This document shows, one piece after another, positions 36,261-48,073 of a DNA stretch of 64,000 bases. This DNA is from Megamerina dolium (taxonomy: Eukaryota > Arthropoda > Insecta > Diptera > Megamerinidae): positions 5,041,501-5,105,500 of the forward strand of contig OY978525.1 of the NCBI GenBank assembly GCA_963854835.1, in the 5' to 3' direction. Made by a program: the position numbers and the translations under genes. The notes beneath the pieces are model-generated. The model saw only the letters and a program-made list of their open reading frames with translations. It was not told where the DNA came from and searched no databases. Within the stretch, counting starts at the first letter, position 1. Each line of letters opens with the position of its first letter.

Positions 36261-38220
36261 TTACAAATGTACGATTTATAATTAGCCAATTTTCATTAAA
36301 TTTCATTTGAATTATGTACTATAAAAATATATAATTATCATTGTAAAATTACACTCAACATCAAAAGTCGAAGAAAAATTATTTTAAATGACGAACGCAT
36401 TCAGTGAGATCGCTCATTAATGTTGTTTCATAAATAACAATTTTTATTTATGAAATTATTATGATTTTAATTAGGTTAATTGTACAATTACAACATATAT
36501 TATACTCGTATATGCAACTACATCACATGACTAAAGGCGAAAAAAAAGCACACATACACTCACTGGGAGTCACTACGGATATAATTTGAAGTTATGAAGA
36601 AAAAGAAGAAGAAGAAAAGCTACGAAGATAATGCTCTGAAGTCGTTTATTTTCGTTTTTTTTTCTCCCAACTGACAGTGTGAGTTAAACGAGAGAGCTGA
36701 GAGATTGAGCGAGTATAAGCATAAAGGCACAACTATCTTGTTTGCTTACCGCGTAACATGGACGTAATGTGACGACGACGCATTGAAGTGTTTAGAGACA
36801 TCTAAAAAGAAGTTGTTGTTGCTTTTAGTACTACTTAGCTACTTAGTAATGCATCTAATACGCTATCATCATAATTATCATCATCATGACCATCATCAAA
36901 AACCCAATTACAATTTACCGTCAGCATTATGCATCATGCAGCTGCAAAAAATTTCCCGAATTCACAAGAAATTCGCACAATTTATTTATTTTTTTTTTAT
37001 TATTTATTTATGATTCACTTAAGTGTGCGTTTTGATTTCTTTGATTTGCCTACTTAATGTGACAACATGACGCCGACCGGGGGAAGGGGGGTTGTGAGTG
37101 AGTCCAATACATGTGAGGTATTATGCTCTGACAGTAGCATTAACATTACCACAAGCACTTTTTTAGTTGCAGCATTCTATTTCATATTTTCTGTTATACA
37201 TATGTACAGTGGACGAAATTCTTTTAATTTCGGTATGAATTAAAAGAAATTTTTTTTTTTAAATGATTAAGATAAAAAATTTAAATAATTGACTCTAGAT
37301 GCTTTGAAGAATGTGGGCTGGAGTTTTTCTTTCAATATTGTTTTTTTTTTTAATAAAATAAAAAATAAAAAAAATAAAAAAAGTCAAAAATAAAAAAAAA
37401 AACGAATCATGATTTCAATTTTTTTTTTGTTTTAAATCATGATTATTGTTGTGAACTCGTTTTTGTTTGCCGAAAGAAGAAATTCATATAAATTTTGTGA
37501 ATAATTTTCAAAATAAAACACAATTATGACAAATTGTTTTTTTCAAACGTATCAAAAACCGAATTTTTTTTTAGAATATTTCATACAATTCTTACGATAA
37601 TTAATTTGCGAAAAATTGTGTCAAGCTCTAAGAAAGTCGCAATTCTAGACGTTTTTTTCTGTTTTTTTTTTACCATAAATTGTACTTTCTAATCATATTG
37701 AGAAGCGAAAAAGAACCATATTGAAAAGGAACTTTCCATAAATAATAATTTTTCTAACAAATTTTTCGAAAACTAAAAACCATCTGATATAATAAATCAC
37801 ACAAATTGACAAAAATTAAGATTTATGTTTGTTGTTGGATATAAAGTACATTTTTTAGGGTAATTTAGGCATGCTGAATTAAAAAATGACTATCATTTTG
37901 CTTGAATAGTACCCAAATTTGTACAAAAATATCAGTCGTGACAATTAGTTCCAAGTTCCAACAAGTTCCATTTAAAAAATTTGATGTATGGATTGCACTG
38001 CAATTGGCAATATAAGTGTTTTAAAACTCAAGTCACTATTAATTAAGTTTTGATTAGTGGAAACGTAATGGTTTGCAACGGCATCACCGCTCAAATATTG
38101 AAATAAACTTATCAAACTATAAATTAAGGTGTCGAGAAAACGGACAAAGAAGTTTTACGGTACTTCAAAAAAGTGCCAAAGATTGTGCTTTAATATTGTC
38201 GAAATCGCTTGAGATCTACC
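36260..38220. other. AT-rich non-coding stretch
   Basis: A less AT-rich block at 36640-36790 (GAGAGAGCTGAGAGATTGAG, GTGACGACGACGC) could be regulatory but has no decisive motif. The rest is poly-A/T-rich with no gene. Confidence 0.5.
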
Positions 38221-38600
38221 TGAAATGATATCATATATCAATTTAGAAATTCTAGAAATTGTAGAATTCAAATGGATAAAAGATTTGTATAGCAAAAACT
38301 AAACTAAAAACTGTATAGCTAAAAAAAAGCAATTTTTTCAGAGAAAATACAGAAATTTTTTACTAATTGGTTGAAGATCAGGTCTGATATTCTATTAAAA
38401 ATTTGTATTTATCAATTTAGAACTTTGAGAAATTGTATAATTCAAATGGGTAAAAAATTTCTATGGAAAAATTAAATTTTTTATCATATTCATAATTAAA
38501 AAATAGTTTTTTTTTTTCTAGAAAATATGAGAAATCTTCACCAGTTGACTAGAAATCTGGTCTTAGATATGATTGAACATTTTTGTAGAAGTCTTCTCGT
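38221..38600. repeat. Diverged ~174-bp tandem duplication
   Basis: TCAATTTAGAAATTC..GAAATTGTAGAATTCAAATG at 38238 recurs as TCAATTTAGAACTTT..GAAATTGTATAATTCAAATG at 38412, with the downstream AAAAACTAAA / AAAAATTAAA and ATCAGGTCTGATAT / ATCTGGTCTTAGAT motifs in the same order. Confidence 0.65.
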
Positions 38601-39588
38601 AACATTTATGCGTAGAAGAAACAATCCAACAATGTTAACCCTCATTTTTCATCTCATTTGTGACATTTATGTGTCATTGTATTTATATTTATTGTACAAC
38701 CTGTAAGAGACATCTCTTGTCAAAAATATAATGCATAAAACATAAAATTCACATACGATTTATACATTGAGACAAAATCTTAGGTGTGAAATTGAACAGA
38801 ATATCAAAAATATAAATCTTTTTAAAAAAAATGGTGTCAAACAGCGCTTGAAGCTTACAAAGCTAATCGAATTTTATGACTTTGATATGGAGGAATGCTC
38901 GATTCGATTTTTTATTTCAGCATTTTATTTCATAATTAAATTGTTAAATAAGAATTAATATTTTTGTGAAGAATTTTGCAATAATTTGTAAATTTTTTAA
39001 TTTGTTCAAAAATTATTTTGTGAAAATATATTTAAAAAAATCTTCATTCAATGAAAGAAATTAAAATATATTTGAATTTATAGAAATTTCCAGCACTGTA
39101 TATCGAATATCATTCTCTCTCACACTATTAATTACTCTCTGTGCACAAAGACGCCAGTGTATATATTTTTATGCGTCCATCATCCGTTTGTCATAAAAGC
39201 TGAAATTATTTTAATTTTAATTTTTTACTTATTCTGGTTTTGCTTTTTTGTTTTTTTTTTTTTTTTTTTAATTTTATTCATCCCACCACATGAACTCCTT
39301 TTACAATTAGCCAAAGAATCAACAACAACAGCACCAACAAACAAATACATACTAATTTCATATGCTCATTTTCATTTCATTTTGCATTGCTTTTGTATGT
39401 ATTTATTTTTTTTGTTTTTTTGTCTTTCCATGAGATTATTTTATTTCGCCTCTTAATGCATTTTTGTGATTAAAACGCACGACAAAGAATTGCATTGCGT
39501 GGGTTTTTCAACATTTTTGATGTGACTCGTTTTGTTTTCATGTGTTTGTTGTTTTGTTTTTGCTTTTCGACTTTGTGGCATATAATCT

Positions 39589-39652
<64 letters not shown>

Positions 39653-40200
39653 TATATTATGGCACTAATGCTTTATAGTTATGTTCATAATAAGCATATA
39701 CTATAATAACACTTAAATTAATCGTTTTTATATATCCTGCTATAGTACCAACTACATATGGTGAATGAATAGGCTCACTAGTGTAGTGAAATCTTTTGAA
39801 ATTTTATTAAATAGCATTTATAATTAGTAGACGCTGTCTTTCGAAATTGAGTACACATATTATACACGCGCATAAATCTTTTCCTCTTTAGATTACTTTA
39901 ATCTCAACCATATTATTATGATACTTTGCATTAAATTTAAATCCCAATTATTCTTAATATAGACAAAATTTATAATACCTACTAAAACAAACCGTATTTC
40001 ATGTTATTTTATAGATGATTTACTAAAAGTAAGAAAAAAGCATGAAATATTGCCGAAAAATTCGGAAGTTTGAATGAAGTCTATGCTTTTATAAAAATAC
40101 TGGAACAAAAATATTACTTAAAATGCGTTTCTAAGAATATCCAGCAAAAGGTTTTTGAGAATTTTTATTGACTGTCACACTACACAAATTTTTGACAGTC
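38600..40200. other. AT-rich non-coding stretch
   Basis: Poly-T tracts (39248-39270), a long TA array and scattered small open frames without recognisable products. Confidence 0.55.
39592..39648. repeat. (TA)28 microsatellite
   Basis: 57 bp of uninterrupted TA dinucleotide, the longest simple repeat in the window. Self-complementary, so it could extrude a cruciform. Confidence 0.95.
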
Positions 40201-40690
40201 CAATCGATCCTAAAAGCTCTTAAAAAATGTCATGAATAACACAACTCTGCAATAAAAAAGTATGATGCTTGACGGACCAGAGTAGTGACATTTTGGGTCG
40301 CTAAAATTTCCGCTATTACTTTTTTTGAGTTTTTTGAGGTTAGTTTGAAAATTGACAACGGAAATCCGATCACGTATTTGAGATTCAGTGAACAAAAATA
40401 CTCGACGGATATCCAAAAGTTTTTGGGGGGGCTGTCACAGTAAAAAATAAAGTGTGATATCAGAGAGATCATAGTAATCACATTATATTTGGCTTGTGAA
40501 TGCCAGTCCGTTGTCAGATTTCTGCCATCACACACGGTTTTCTTTCTATACTCAAAAACAGCATTTTCAGGATATATTAGTAGATTTTTCGAGGTTAGAA
40601 AAAAATGTGGGGGGGAATCGACCACAAATTCGGATTCTAAAATCCATATAATGTGATATCTCTAGTCAACAGGACATAATCTTATTATAA
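40200..40690. other. Possible foldback sequence
   Basis: TGACAACGGA (near 40353) occurs again inverted as TCCGTTGTCA (near 40508). Paired blocks of GGGGGGG, TTTTTGAGG / TTTTTCGAGG and TGTGATATC also occur on both sides. No terminal repeats or protein found; a 131-residue minus-strand open frame crossing it has no recognisable domain. Confidence 0.25.
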
Positions 40691-40759
40691 ATTATGGTGT
40701 TGTGAAATCACTGCATCTCCGCTCTACTGCGACATCTTGCGAAATTTGAACTTTGAGCC

Positions 40760-41745
40760 ATGTCTGTGGCGAAATTATATTGGGAGTATAAAAAAGTTCG
40801 TGTGGATTTGATAACAGATGTTGCTACTAGTTTATTATGCCATTATTTTATCTGGCAATTCGTGTCATTTCGCTGAAGTGAAAGAAATAGGCTACCATGC
40901 TTTAGCTGAAGTGCTTTGCACGGCTTAAAAAGGGCAATTTTGAATTGAAAGACGAAAAAGAACCCGGAGTGCCACTAAAGTTTAAGTATAAAGAATTGGA
41001 GGCAAAGCTAAATGAAGATCCATCACAAATGCAAGATGAACTCGCAGAATCACTTGAAGTCACTCAGCCAACCATTTGTCATCGTTTAAACCCAATGGGA
41101 AAGATGCGAAAGGTAAGAAATTGGGTGACGTATCAACTGAAGCCAAGAGATGTCGAACGACGTTTTTTTCCGTGAGAAAAACTGTAAAAAAGAAAGAAGT
41201 TTTTGCATTGAATTTTCGGGCAACGTATGTATACCCCGGCCATGCCTCATCATCGACGAATATTCATGGCGAGAAGATGATGCTGTGTATTTGGTGGGAT
41301 CAGTTGGATTTGGTGTATTATGAGCTGTTGAAATCGGGTCAGACGATCATAGGGGACCTGTACCGATGCCAATTAATGCGTTTGAGTTGAGCATTGCGAG
41401 AAAAATACCGATAGATACGACAAAGTTATTTTCCAACTTTATAATGCTTGGCCACATATTGCGGGGCCCGTTATAAACGTACTTAGAAACGCTCAAATGG
41501 GACATCCTACCCGATTCGCCATATAGTCTAGATATTGCTCTTTCCGATTACCACATGTTCCGCTCGATGACACACAGCCTGGAAGAATATCGCTTCCATT
41601 CTTACGAAGAAGCCAAAAATTGAGTCGATTTATGGATTGCCTCAAAACATATCGACTTTTTCCGACACGGAATCCGTATACTGCCAGAAAGGTGGGAAAA
41701 AGTAGTGGCTAGAGACAAACAATACATTGAGCATTGAATATATAA
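40760..41745 (+). pseudogene. Dead mariner (DD34D-type) transposase copy
   Basis: A Tc1/mariner transposase relic in two main frames. The N-terminal helix-turn-helix part (40945-41175) reads DPSQMQDELAESLEVTQPTI, then LNPMGKMRKV and PRDVERRFF. The frame then shifts; 41220-41390 reads YPGHASSSTNIHG, MMLCIWWDQLDLVYYELL and YRCQLMRLS. A deletion between these removes the GDEKW motif with the first catalytic Asp. The second, normally in HDNARPH, reads QLYNAWPH, so Asp is replaced by Tyr (41440-41442). The third is kept in SDYHMFRSM (codon 41546-41548). Several stops follow before the intact C-terminal motif LPERWEKVVARDKQYIE. It cannot be active. Confidence 0.88.
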
Positions 41746-41881
41746 CCAGATTTTCACAATAAAATTTCAATTTTCGAAAATAAATCGCACAAACTTATTT
41801 TTACTACGAATATTAATTCAAACTTCAAGTTCAGGAATCCAAGACATGCTAGTAATTTTTTTGAAATCAGAGCACATCTAC

Positions 41882-42103
41882 TGAGGTATGAGGTTGTTGT
41901 TGTTGTAGCAGACAGACAACGATATCAAAATCACGAAAGTTTAAGTTGTTAGGGTGTTGTTGTTCACGTCCACACGTTCTAGGAAGATGGCAGCCTCCAG
42001 GGGGTGCGTCCACAGCGCAGAGGGGGTCAAACTGGTGGGCCTTCAGGGGCAGGTGAAAAGATGACGGGTGTCGTGCGGGCTCTGCCGGCATGAGGTATGA
42101 GGT
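41882..42103 (-). mobile_element. 5'-truncated Jockey-like LINE with perfect 13-bp target duplication
   Basis: TGAGGTATGAGGT occurs at 41882-41894 and again at 42091-42103, flanking a 196-bp insert. Read on minus, the insert starts inside a zinc-knuckle motif, SPHDTRHLFTCP, then a stop codon, then RPTSLTPSALWTHPLEAAIF and LERVD, the C terminus typical of Jockey-clade non-LTR retrotransposons (HDT.HLF.C..P..LTP..LW..P...A.FL). It ends with an untranslated region and a CAA-rich tail directly against the duplication. Extreme 5' truncation and a target duplication are the normal result of target-primed reverse transcription. The insert is much less AT-rich than its surroundings. Confidence 0.88.
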
Positions 42104-44540
42104 GATCTTCTTTGGCAGCACTAACTATCTGTTTAACCCTTGCAATGTTAAATACGTATATATTTCGTATTGGCTTTATGTCAATACTAAAATTTTCTGT
42201 TACTTTTTCAAAATATGCAAATGTTTCCAAATAAAATGTAATTAATAAAATACTGCTATTTCAAAAATCTATGATTTTTCTAATATACTCACTCAATTGC
42301 CTTTCTTTCTTTCTCTATCTTTGACTTAGCATATTCTATATTTACTCAAACATAATTGAATTGTTTTCAAAATCTTTGTATTATTCAAAAAATCCATTAG
42401 AAAATTTTTAAAATTGTTTAATTTTAAGAAAATATTTTTCAAAATTATATTTCATTAAATAATACTCACTCAATTATCATTCTCTCTCTTTCTCATTTTC
42501 AATTTAACTTAACATATTGTGAAACCACTCAACCATAAAAAATACTTTTCATTTAAAAAAAAAAAATTAAAAGAAAAATACAATAAATTCTTTCATAGAA
42601 AAATGCTGTTGATGGTGCTAAATGAGTAAGAAATCTAAAACACTTAATTTACACTGGTTGAAGGTGTTGAAGGATTCACACATTCATATCAGTTTATTTA
42701 AATAATGACTGTTGAACAAAAAACATTTTTTTTTTTTTTTATATATATAACCAAAGCAAAACTGTGTAAAGAGAATGCCCACAAAATGAGTTGCATAAAA
42801 ATATAATCAAGAAAAAAAAAAAAAACAAAAATCCTAAAAAAAATACTAAAACACTGTTAAGCTAAGCCGCTTGTAATGCAGAAATCCGAAGAAAAAAATC
42901 AAGTAAAATTGCGTCCGTCCAATGGTTTGCTCAAGTTTAACCAAATGCAAAAACCACAAAAAATTAATGTGCTAGCCCTTTTTATTTTTACAGTGCTTTT
43001 TGTGTGTAATTTCGTTCTCTCTTCTTTTTTTTTTTTTCTTATTCTACATATTCCTTTGCCACTATGACGGCTGCTTATCCTTTTTAAATAATATCCACAC
43101 CAATTTAGGTGTGAGAGATTTGTGTGTGGATTCCAAAAGTAGCTGTTAATTACCCTTGTCATGTGAGTTGGCAAATATAAGCCTCAATAGTAATATGTAC
43201 CTTTATACTCTATACAAGTAGAAGAAGACTAAAATGTTATTTGAAGCAATTAAAATTATTATTTTAATGTCAACACTTGTTTTTTTTTTTTATTTTATTA
43301 GATACTCGAACTCTTCTGTCGAATATGCTTTTGCTAACCGACAGTTAAATACCATTTGTTTGTTTATTTATTTGATCACTTTGATAATAAAAACATTTGG
43401 AATTGACCACCGAAACGCCATCTGCTGTAATCTGTCAGTGTTCAGGAGTGAGAGTGAGAAATCTCGTTTATCGTTGGCCAAACTTTGTGTAAAGATTTTT
43501 GTGTAAAGAATCTCAAACGCCGTCGGCACTTTGGCAACACGTTTCAGTGGCACTTTACACATTGTACGTCATTGCTTTGTGAGTGAAAGAAGCCACTCTT
43601 GCATTCCACTCATGATAGACAGTAGTGGGAGATAATTGATGAGAGAATGAGAGCAATATAGGGTTGATTTTGAGCACTTGCATTTTGTTACCAGGCGTTA
43701 AGAATTACACTGTAAAGCAATTGCCTTATACATACATACATACTGGTTTTCGATGTAATGGGAGCATTTTCGTGGATACCATGGGGTTAATATATGCAAG
43801 ATTGTGCGTGTAAAGATTTTCTCGTTTTCGTAGTTCATTGTTGTTTTTTTTTGTTTAGTATACAATTCTTTACGCATTTCAATATATATTGTATGAAGGG
43901 TCATGGTTTGATGATATAGATACAGAAACCCCTTTGTTGGCACTCTGCTTCTTATTTGCTATATAAAAGTGAATTATATGAAAATCTTTTTAAATATATT
44001 ATATGATGTAAGAGCGTTTAATAAATCTACATATCTAAATTAATTGAGAATATGCTTTTGGAGAAACAAAAAATTGACACAATCACCAATTTCAGTATGG
44101 TGACATAAAAATCGCATATAACCCAAGGCGATTATTGCATGTGCATATAATATTAGATGCTATACTTACATAAGATATATAATATTACACTGTTATATGA
44201 ACTAGTAATTAAATTTGCGTATGCGTAATTAATATAGCTCGAATATGACTATGTAGTTTATAAATACTTTATGCTCCGCCAGGGGCTCTTTTGGAAAATT
44301 TAAAAAACAAATTTTTTTCATAGAAACTTTGACTTTGTTTTACTTGAATTAGAGTGTTATGCAATGGCCTGTCATGTTGATGATATCATCTCTGAATATT
44401 CCTACCGTCGTTGGATGTACAATAATTCAATAGAGCTATTAATATACTTTGTTATGAGAGGTAAAGCTGGTTTTGAACCGATTCCGATCATTATTGAGTT
44501 TGTGGTTTCTTTAAAAAAAAGATTATCATATGTATTAAAT
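42104..44540. other. Non-coding stretch
   Basis: AT-rich with poly-A/T runs. A less AT-rich block at 43410-43690 (ATCTGTCAGTGTTCAGGAGT, CGCCGTCGGCACTTTGGCAA) is promoter-like in texture but carries no motif set that I can defend. No gene recognised. Confidence 0.5.
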
Positions 44541-45260
44541 TTCAGTTCAATAACTTGATATATTCGTGCTGAAAATATGAAAAATGTACATACGGAAGTA
44601 TAAATTTGTATGGAAAGTAGGCTTGGTTCTTATCAGATTTAGCCCAAATTTTGATTATGTCTTTTATTTGATAAATACAGTTATATAGAGTTACTTTCAC
44701 TTTTTCACCGTTATATTTTCGCATGAAAAATGTAAAATCATACATTCAACGACCTATTTTTATATGAGAGATGGTCCCAATTTTCATCCAATTTTGCTCA
44801 TTTTATAATATTCTCATTTTGTGGTAAGAATAACATTACATACCAAATTTCAGGTCTGTAACTTTAAATTTCCATGCGCAAAGTTTGAAAACACACTTTC
44901 AACAACATACTTTTGTATGGAAGGTAGACTAAATTTTTATCATATTTCATACACATTACATAATATATACATTTTGTGGTAAGAATAATTTTACATGGCA
45001 ATTTTCAGTTCGAGAAATTTATATTGTTGTGCACAAAGTTGAGAAAAGACATATTGAATAACATATGCTTTAGTATGGGAAGTAGGCGTGTTTTTTTTTC
45101 TGATTTTCTCCATTTACCAAATCATTTGCATTTCTTGGTGACAATAATCTTGTGTAACAATTTTCAACTCGATCGCTCTATTATTTTGGCAATTATCATA
45201 AGAAATACGGTGATTATCTGTGCGTTAGAGCGTTTTTGTACCGGTTTTTTAGGAACTCCA
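44540..45260 (+). repeat. TR153 array, four monomers with partial 3' module
   Basis: TGTATG, TATATG, TGTATG and AGTATG at 44607, 44761, 44914 and 45072 (spacings 154, 153 and 158). The array ends with TCAACTCGATCGCTCTATTA and TTGGCAATTATCATAAG, corresponding to the TTATCGTGCG start of the 3' module, which then decays. Confidence 0.85.
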
Positions 45261-45340
45261 GTATGGAAGAACTACTAAAAATGTTCTAAACAATTCTTAC
45301 GCCATTTTATTCGCTTATTCAATTATATATGAAGATATGT

Positions 45341-45700
45341 GGATGCCGTAGCTCAGTGGTTAGGGCGGTGGTCTTCTGATCGATAGGTTCTGGGTTCACT
45401 ACCCACTTTATTATCGAAAAGATTTTTGTTTCGAATGGTGTCCATCTGTCGGCAAGCATTTTTCAGTTTTTCCGGCAGTAACAAATTGCCACGAAAAATG
45501 CTTCTTAACGAGCTCTGTGACAAAGCTCAGAAAAAGTGATGCCGCAAGGGTTCTGCCGTCCGGAACCGGCTAATATAAATAAGTCCGTCGCTTCTAATAC
45601 TATTCAAATTTAATACGCACAACAGTATTGGAAGAGAAACTCGGTGGTATCACAATGAGCCTTGCTGGCCTAAGTGTGACCTTTCAGAAAGAAGACAGCC
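45341..45700 (+). mobile_element. tRNA-derived SINE, near full length
   Basis: Begins GGATGCCGTAGCTCAGTGGT. A box TAGCTCAGTGG at 45349-45359 is perfect; B box GGTTCACTACC at 45393-45403 matches nine of eleven positions; the spacing is 33 bp, as in the copy at 34 kb. The body has CATCTGTCGGCAAGC, TTTTTCCGGCAGTAACAAAT, GAGCTCTGTGACAAAGCTC, GTGATGCCGCAAGGGTTC and GCACAACAGTATTGGAAGAG. The 3' end lies near 45700 without an obvious T-run. It sits about 80 bp beyond a TR153 array. It is not a functional tRNA gene: the sequence continues into the SINE body and the acceptor arm does not close. Confidence 0.87.
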
Positions 45701-47270
45701 CAAAAAACTTCACCTAACCTTCAATAATATCAAACATTTTTTTATTAGCATAATCAATTTCATGTGTCTCTGATATTGGCTGAACCAGAATCTGCCAAAA
45801 GTATTAGTACCAAAATGAAGCATTGTTAGGGGATTCCTCTAAAACCGAATGTCCCATTGGGGCGGTGCTAAATAAGATTCACAACATAGATAATGAGAGA
45901 AGATTTCAAATTGAAATTGAAGTACAATCTTCATTTGGCGCACATTAAAAATACAAATGTGCATTTTTTACTCAATATCTTGATTCTTGTTCTTCGTTTG
46001 AACTTCGTCTGCTTCTCCAGCACATGAACTTTTATGCATGGGTACATAACTATGGTTAGATTGCTATCAGGAACATACAATATCAACAATTGGGCAGCTC
46101 TTCAAATAACAGCAGCACAGCAACAGTCATAAAGTGTGTAGCGACCATTTAGCTGTGTGAAAAGCATTTTAACCTTAACATTGTGAACAGTAAACAAGCG
46201 TAAAACATATAAAGAAGCATAAAACGTAACGTAACGATGCCATGTCGATGGTTGGAATAACAACAACACCAACAACAAAAACAACAACAACAACCAGAGC
46301 AGTAACTAAGACATCATTACAATGTTTGTCGACATCATTCACGATGCGGCAGCTTCTGCTTTATTTATTGTTGTTGTTGCTGCTGTTGTTGATATGCCAA
46401 TGTTATTATTGTTGCTGTCAACAGTAATGCGCACGATGTGATGCGAATAACTTACACTCATGATGAAAAATGTTAACAACAACAACAATAAGAAGAACAA
46501 AAAATACAGCAAAAAGAGCAGCAAACAACAAAAGTGAAGGAAGTAGTGATACGAGTACATATGTAGTACAAGCGCCAACAAATAAGTACCTAAGTATTTA
46601 GCTATGTATGTGCAACAAAACACACAAAACAAACTGAGCAATCATCATCTGGTGAATGAAGTCATAATATTGCTGCATCTGCTAGCGTTGTTCAACCGTA
46701 ACAACTAGGTACATATATACATAAGAATACTGAGCATACGACTAAGTAAGAATAAGCGCCAGGGCATCATACTATACCCAATGAGAAAATTGAATTAGTG
46801 GTAAGGGAATAAGTAAGCAATCATTGTGATTGCATAGAAAATTCATGCATGAAATGTTCATATACCTGGTAAGCGAAAAGGTAATATATAGGAAACAATT
46901 TATTTTGATATAAATAATTGGCTCTAGAGCTTTTGAAATGTTTTAGATGAGTTTGTTTTCCATTATTATTGAGCGCACTTTAAATTTTGGACTTTATAGA
47001 AGATGACTTCTTGTAAAATACCTTTTATGGAAGCATTTTCGGGTTCAACTTTTGCTATCGGAAGTATTTTCAATTATTAGTGGACATCAATTGAAAGAAA
47101 CAGGCACAGAAAGCTATCATAATAGCTGCTGGGTCACAACATCAAATAATAACTTAAATTTGTTTGCTTACCTTCTTGTTTACCAGGTAATGGATAAGTG
47201 CACAACTTTTTTTCTAACATTATATGGATTTTTATGCTTTTTATCGTGTAGCTCTTCTCTTACAAAAGAA
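45700..47270. other. Non-coding stretch with CAA repeats; possible SINE trace
   Basis: CAA/TTG arrays near 46260-46290, 46370-46400 and 46470. Around 46975-47090 the order GCGCACTTTAAATTTTGGAC, ATAGAAGATGACTTCTT and TTTGCTATCGGAAGTATTTT loosely follows the antisense SINE and may be a very old copy. Confidence 0.4.
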
Positions 47271-47275
47271 TATAA

Positions 47276-48047
47276 GTGTCACTGTCTCTCATCATGCCTG
47301 TCCTTTCATATGGCATCGAAGCTTGGACAATTTCCACCTCAGATGAGAGAATGCTCGGAGTTTTCGATAGAAAAGCCCCACGCAAGATCTTTGGACCTAT
47401 TCGCGTTGGTGGCGAGTATCGAATAAGGTACAACCATGAGCTGTATGAGCTGTATGCCGACACTACGCTTTTGATGTAGTGAAGGACTTAATCTATCTTG
47501 GACCCAGCATTAACACCAGTAATGACATCAGCCTTGTGATATTGCAAAGGATGACTCTTTCCAGCAGGTGCTACTTTTGGCCAAGTACGCTATTGAGAAG
47601 TCGGACTCTCTCTCGAGCGCAACAAAACCACACTCTCACATCATGCCTGTCCTTACATATGGTGCCGAAGCTTGGACAATTTCCACCTCAGATGAGAGAA
47701 TGCTCCGAGTTTTTGATAGAAAAGCCCTACGCAAAATATTTGATCCTTTGGTGGCGAGTATCGAATAAGGTACAACCAGGAGCTGTATGAGCTGCCCGAC
47801 ACCGACTTAGTAAAGCGCATTAAAATTCAGCGGCTACGCAGGCTAGGTCATGTCAAGCGAATGGAAGAATGCGATCCGGCTAAGAAGGAGTTATATTCGG
47901 AATCCGTTTGTGGACGACGTAGAAGAGGAAGACCTAACCTCCGGTGTAAAGATTAAGTACTGGAAAACTTGTCAGCGCTTGGAATTTTTAACTGGCGTCA
48001 ATTAATAAAGGAAAGAGCTGACTGGCGAAGCGTGTTAGATTCGGCCT
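47276..48047 (+). pseudogene. Rearranged non-LTR reverse-transcriptase tail (two partial copies)
   Basis: A first piece (47276-47480) reads MPVLSYGIEAWTISTSDERM, then VFDRKAPRKIFGPI and YRIRYNHELYELYAD. A second piece starts upstream in the same protein, DLIYLGPSINTSNDISL (47486 on), and repeats the segment as MPVLTYGAEAWTISTSDERM (47643 on). It then continues in shifted frames through RLGHVKRMEE-like and LENLSALGIFNWRQLIKE-like segments to a stop near 48047. This is the C-terminal region of a non-LTR (endonuclease-reverse transcriptase) element. The shared segments are offset by 354 bp, so part was duplicated or two copies are juxtaposed. The catalytic RT domain is missing. Confidence 0.85.
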
Positions 48048-48073
48048 AAATCACAAATAATTTTGTTAATGCA

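Noticed and set aside
36640..36790. Promoter-like GAGAG-containing block
   Set aside because: Only short GAGAGAG and texture; no further motif or start site evidence.
39157..39456. 99-residue Phe-rich open frame
   Set aside because: Dominated by a poly-T tract; low complexity.
39592..39648. Replication origin or scaffold attachment at the (TA)28 tract
   Set aside because: A simple repeat alone gives no support for such a function.
40230..40625. 131-residue open frame on minus
   Set aside because: No recognisable domain, lies in foldback-like repetitive sequence and overlaps a second frame; probably chance.
43410..43690. Promoter or first exon in a less AT-rich block
   Set aside because: A TCAGT initiator is present but no DPE, palindrome or factor-site cluster backs it; too weak to annotate.
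45341..45410. Possible functional tRNA gene
   Set aside because: A and B boxes are present, but the acceptor stem does not close, the B box is degenerate and the sequence continues into a SINE body shared with other copies.
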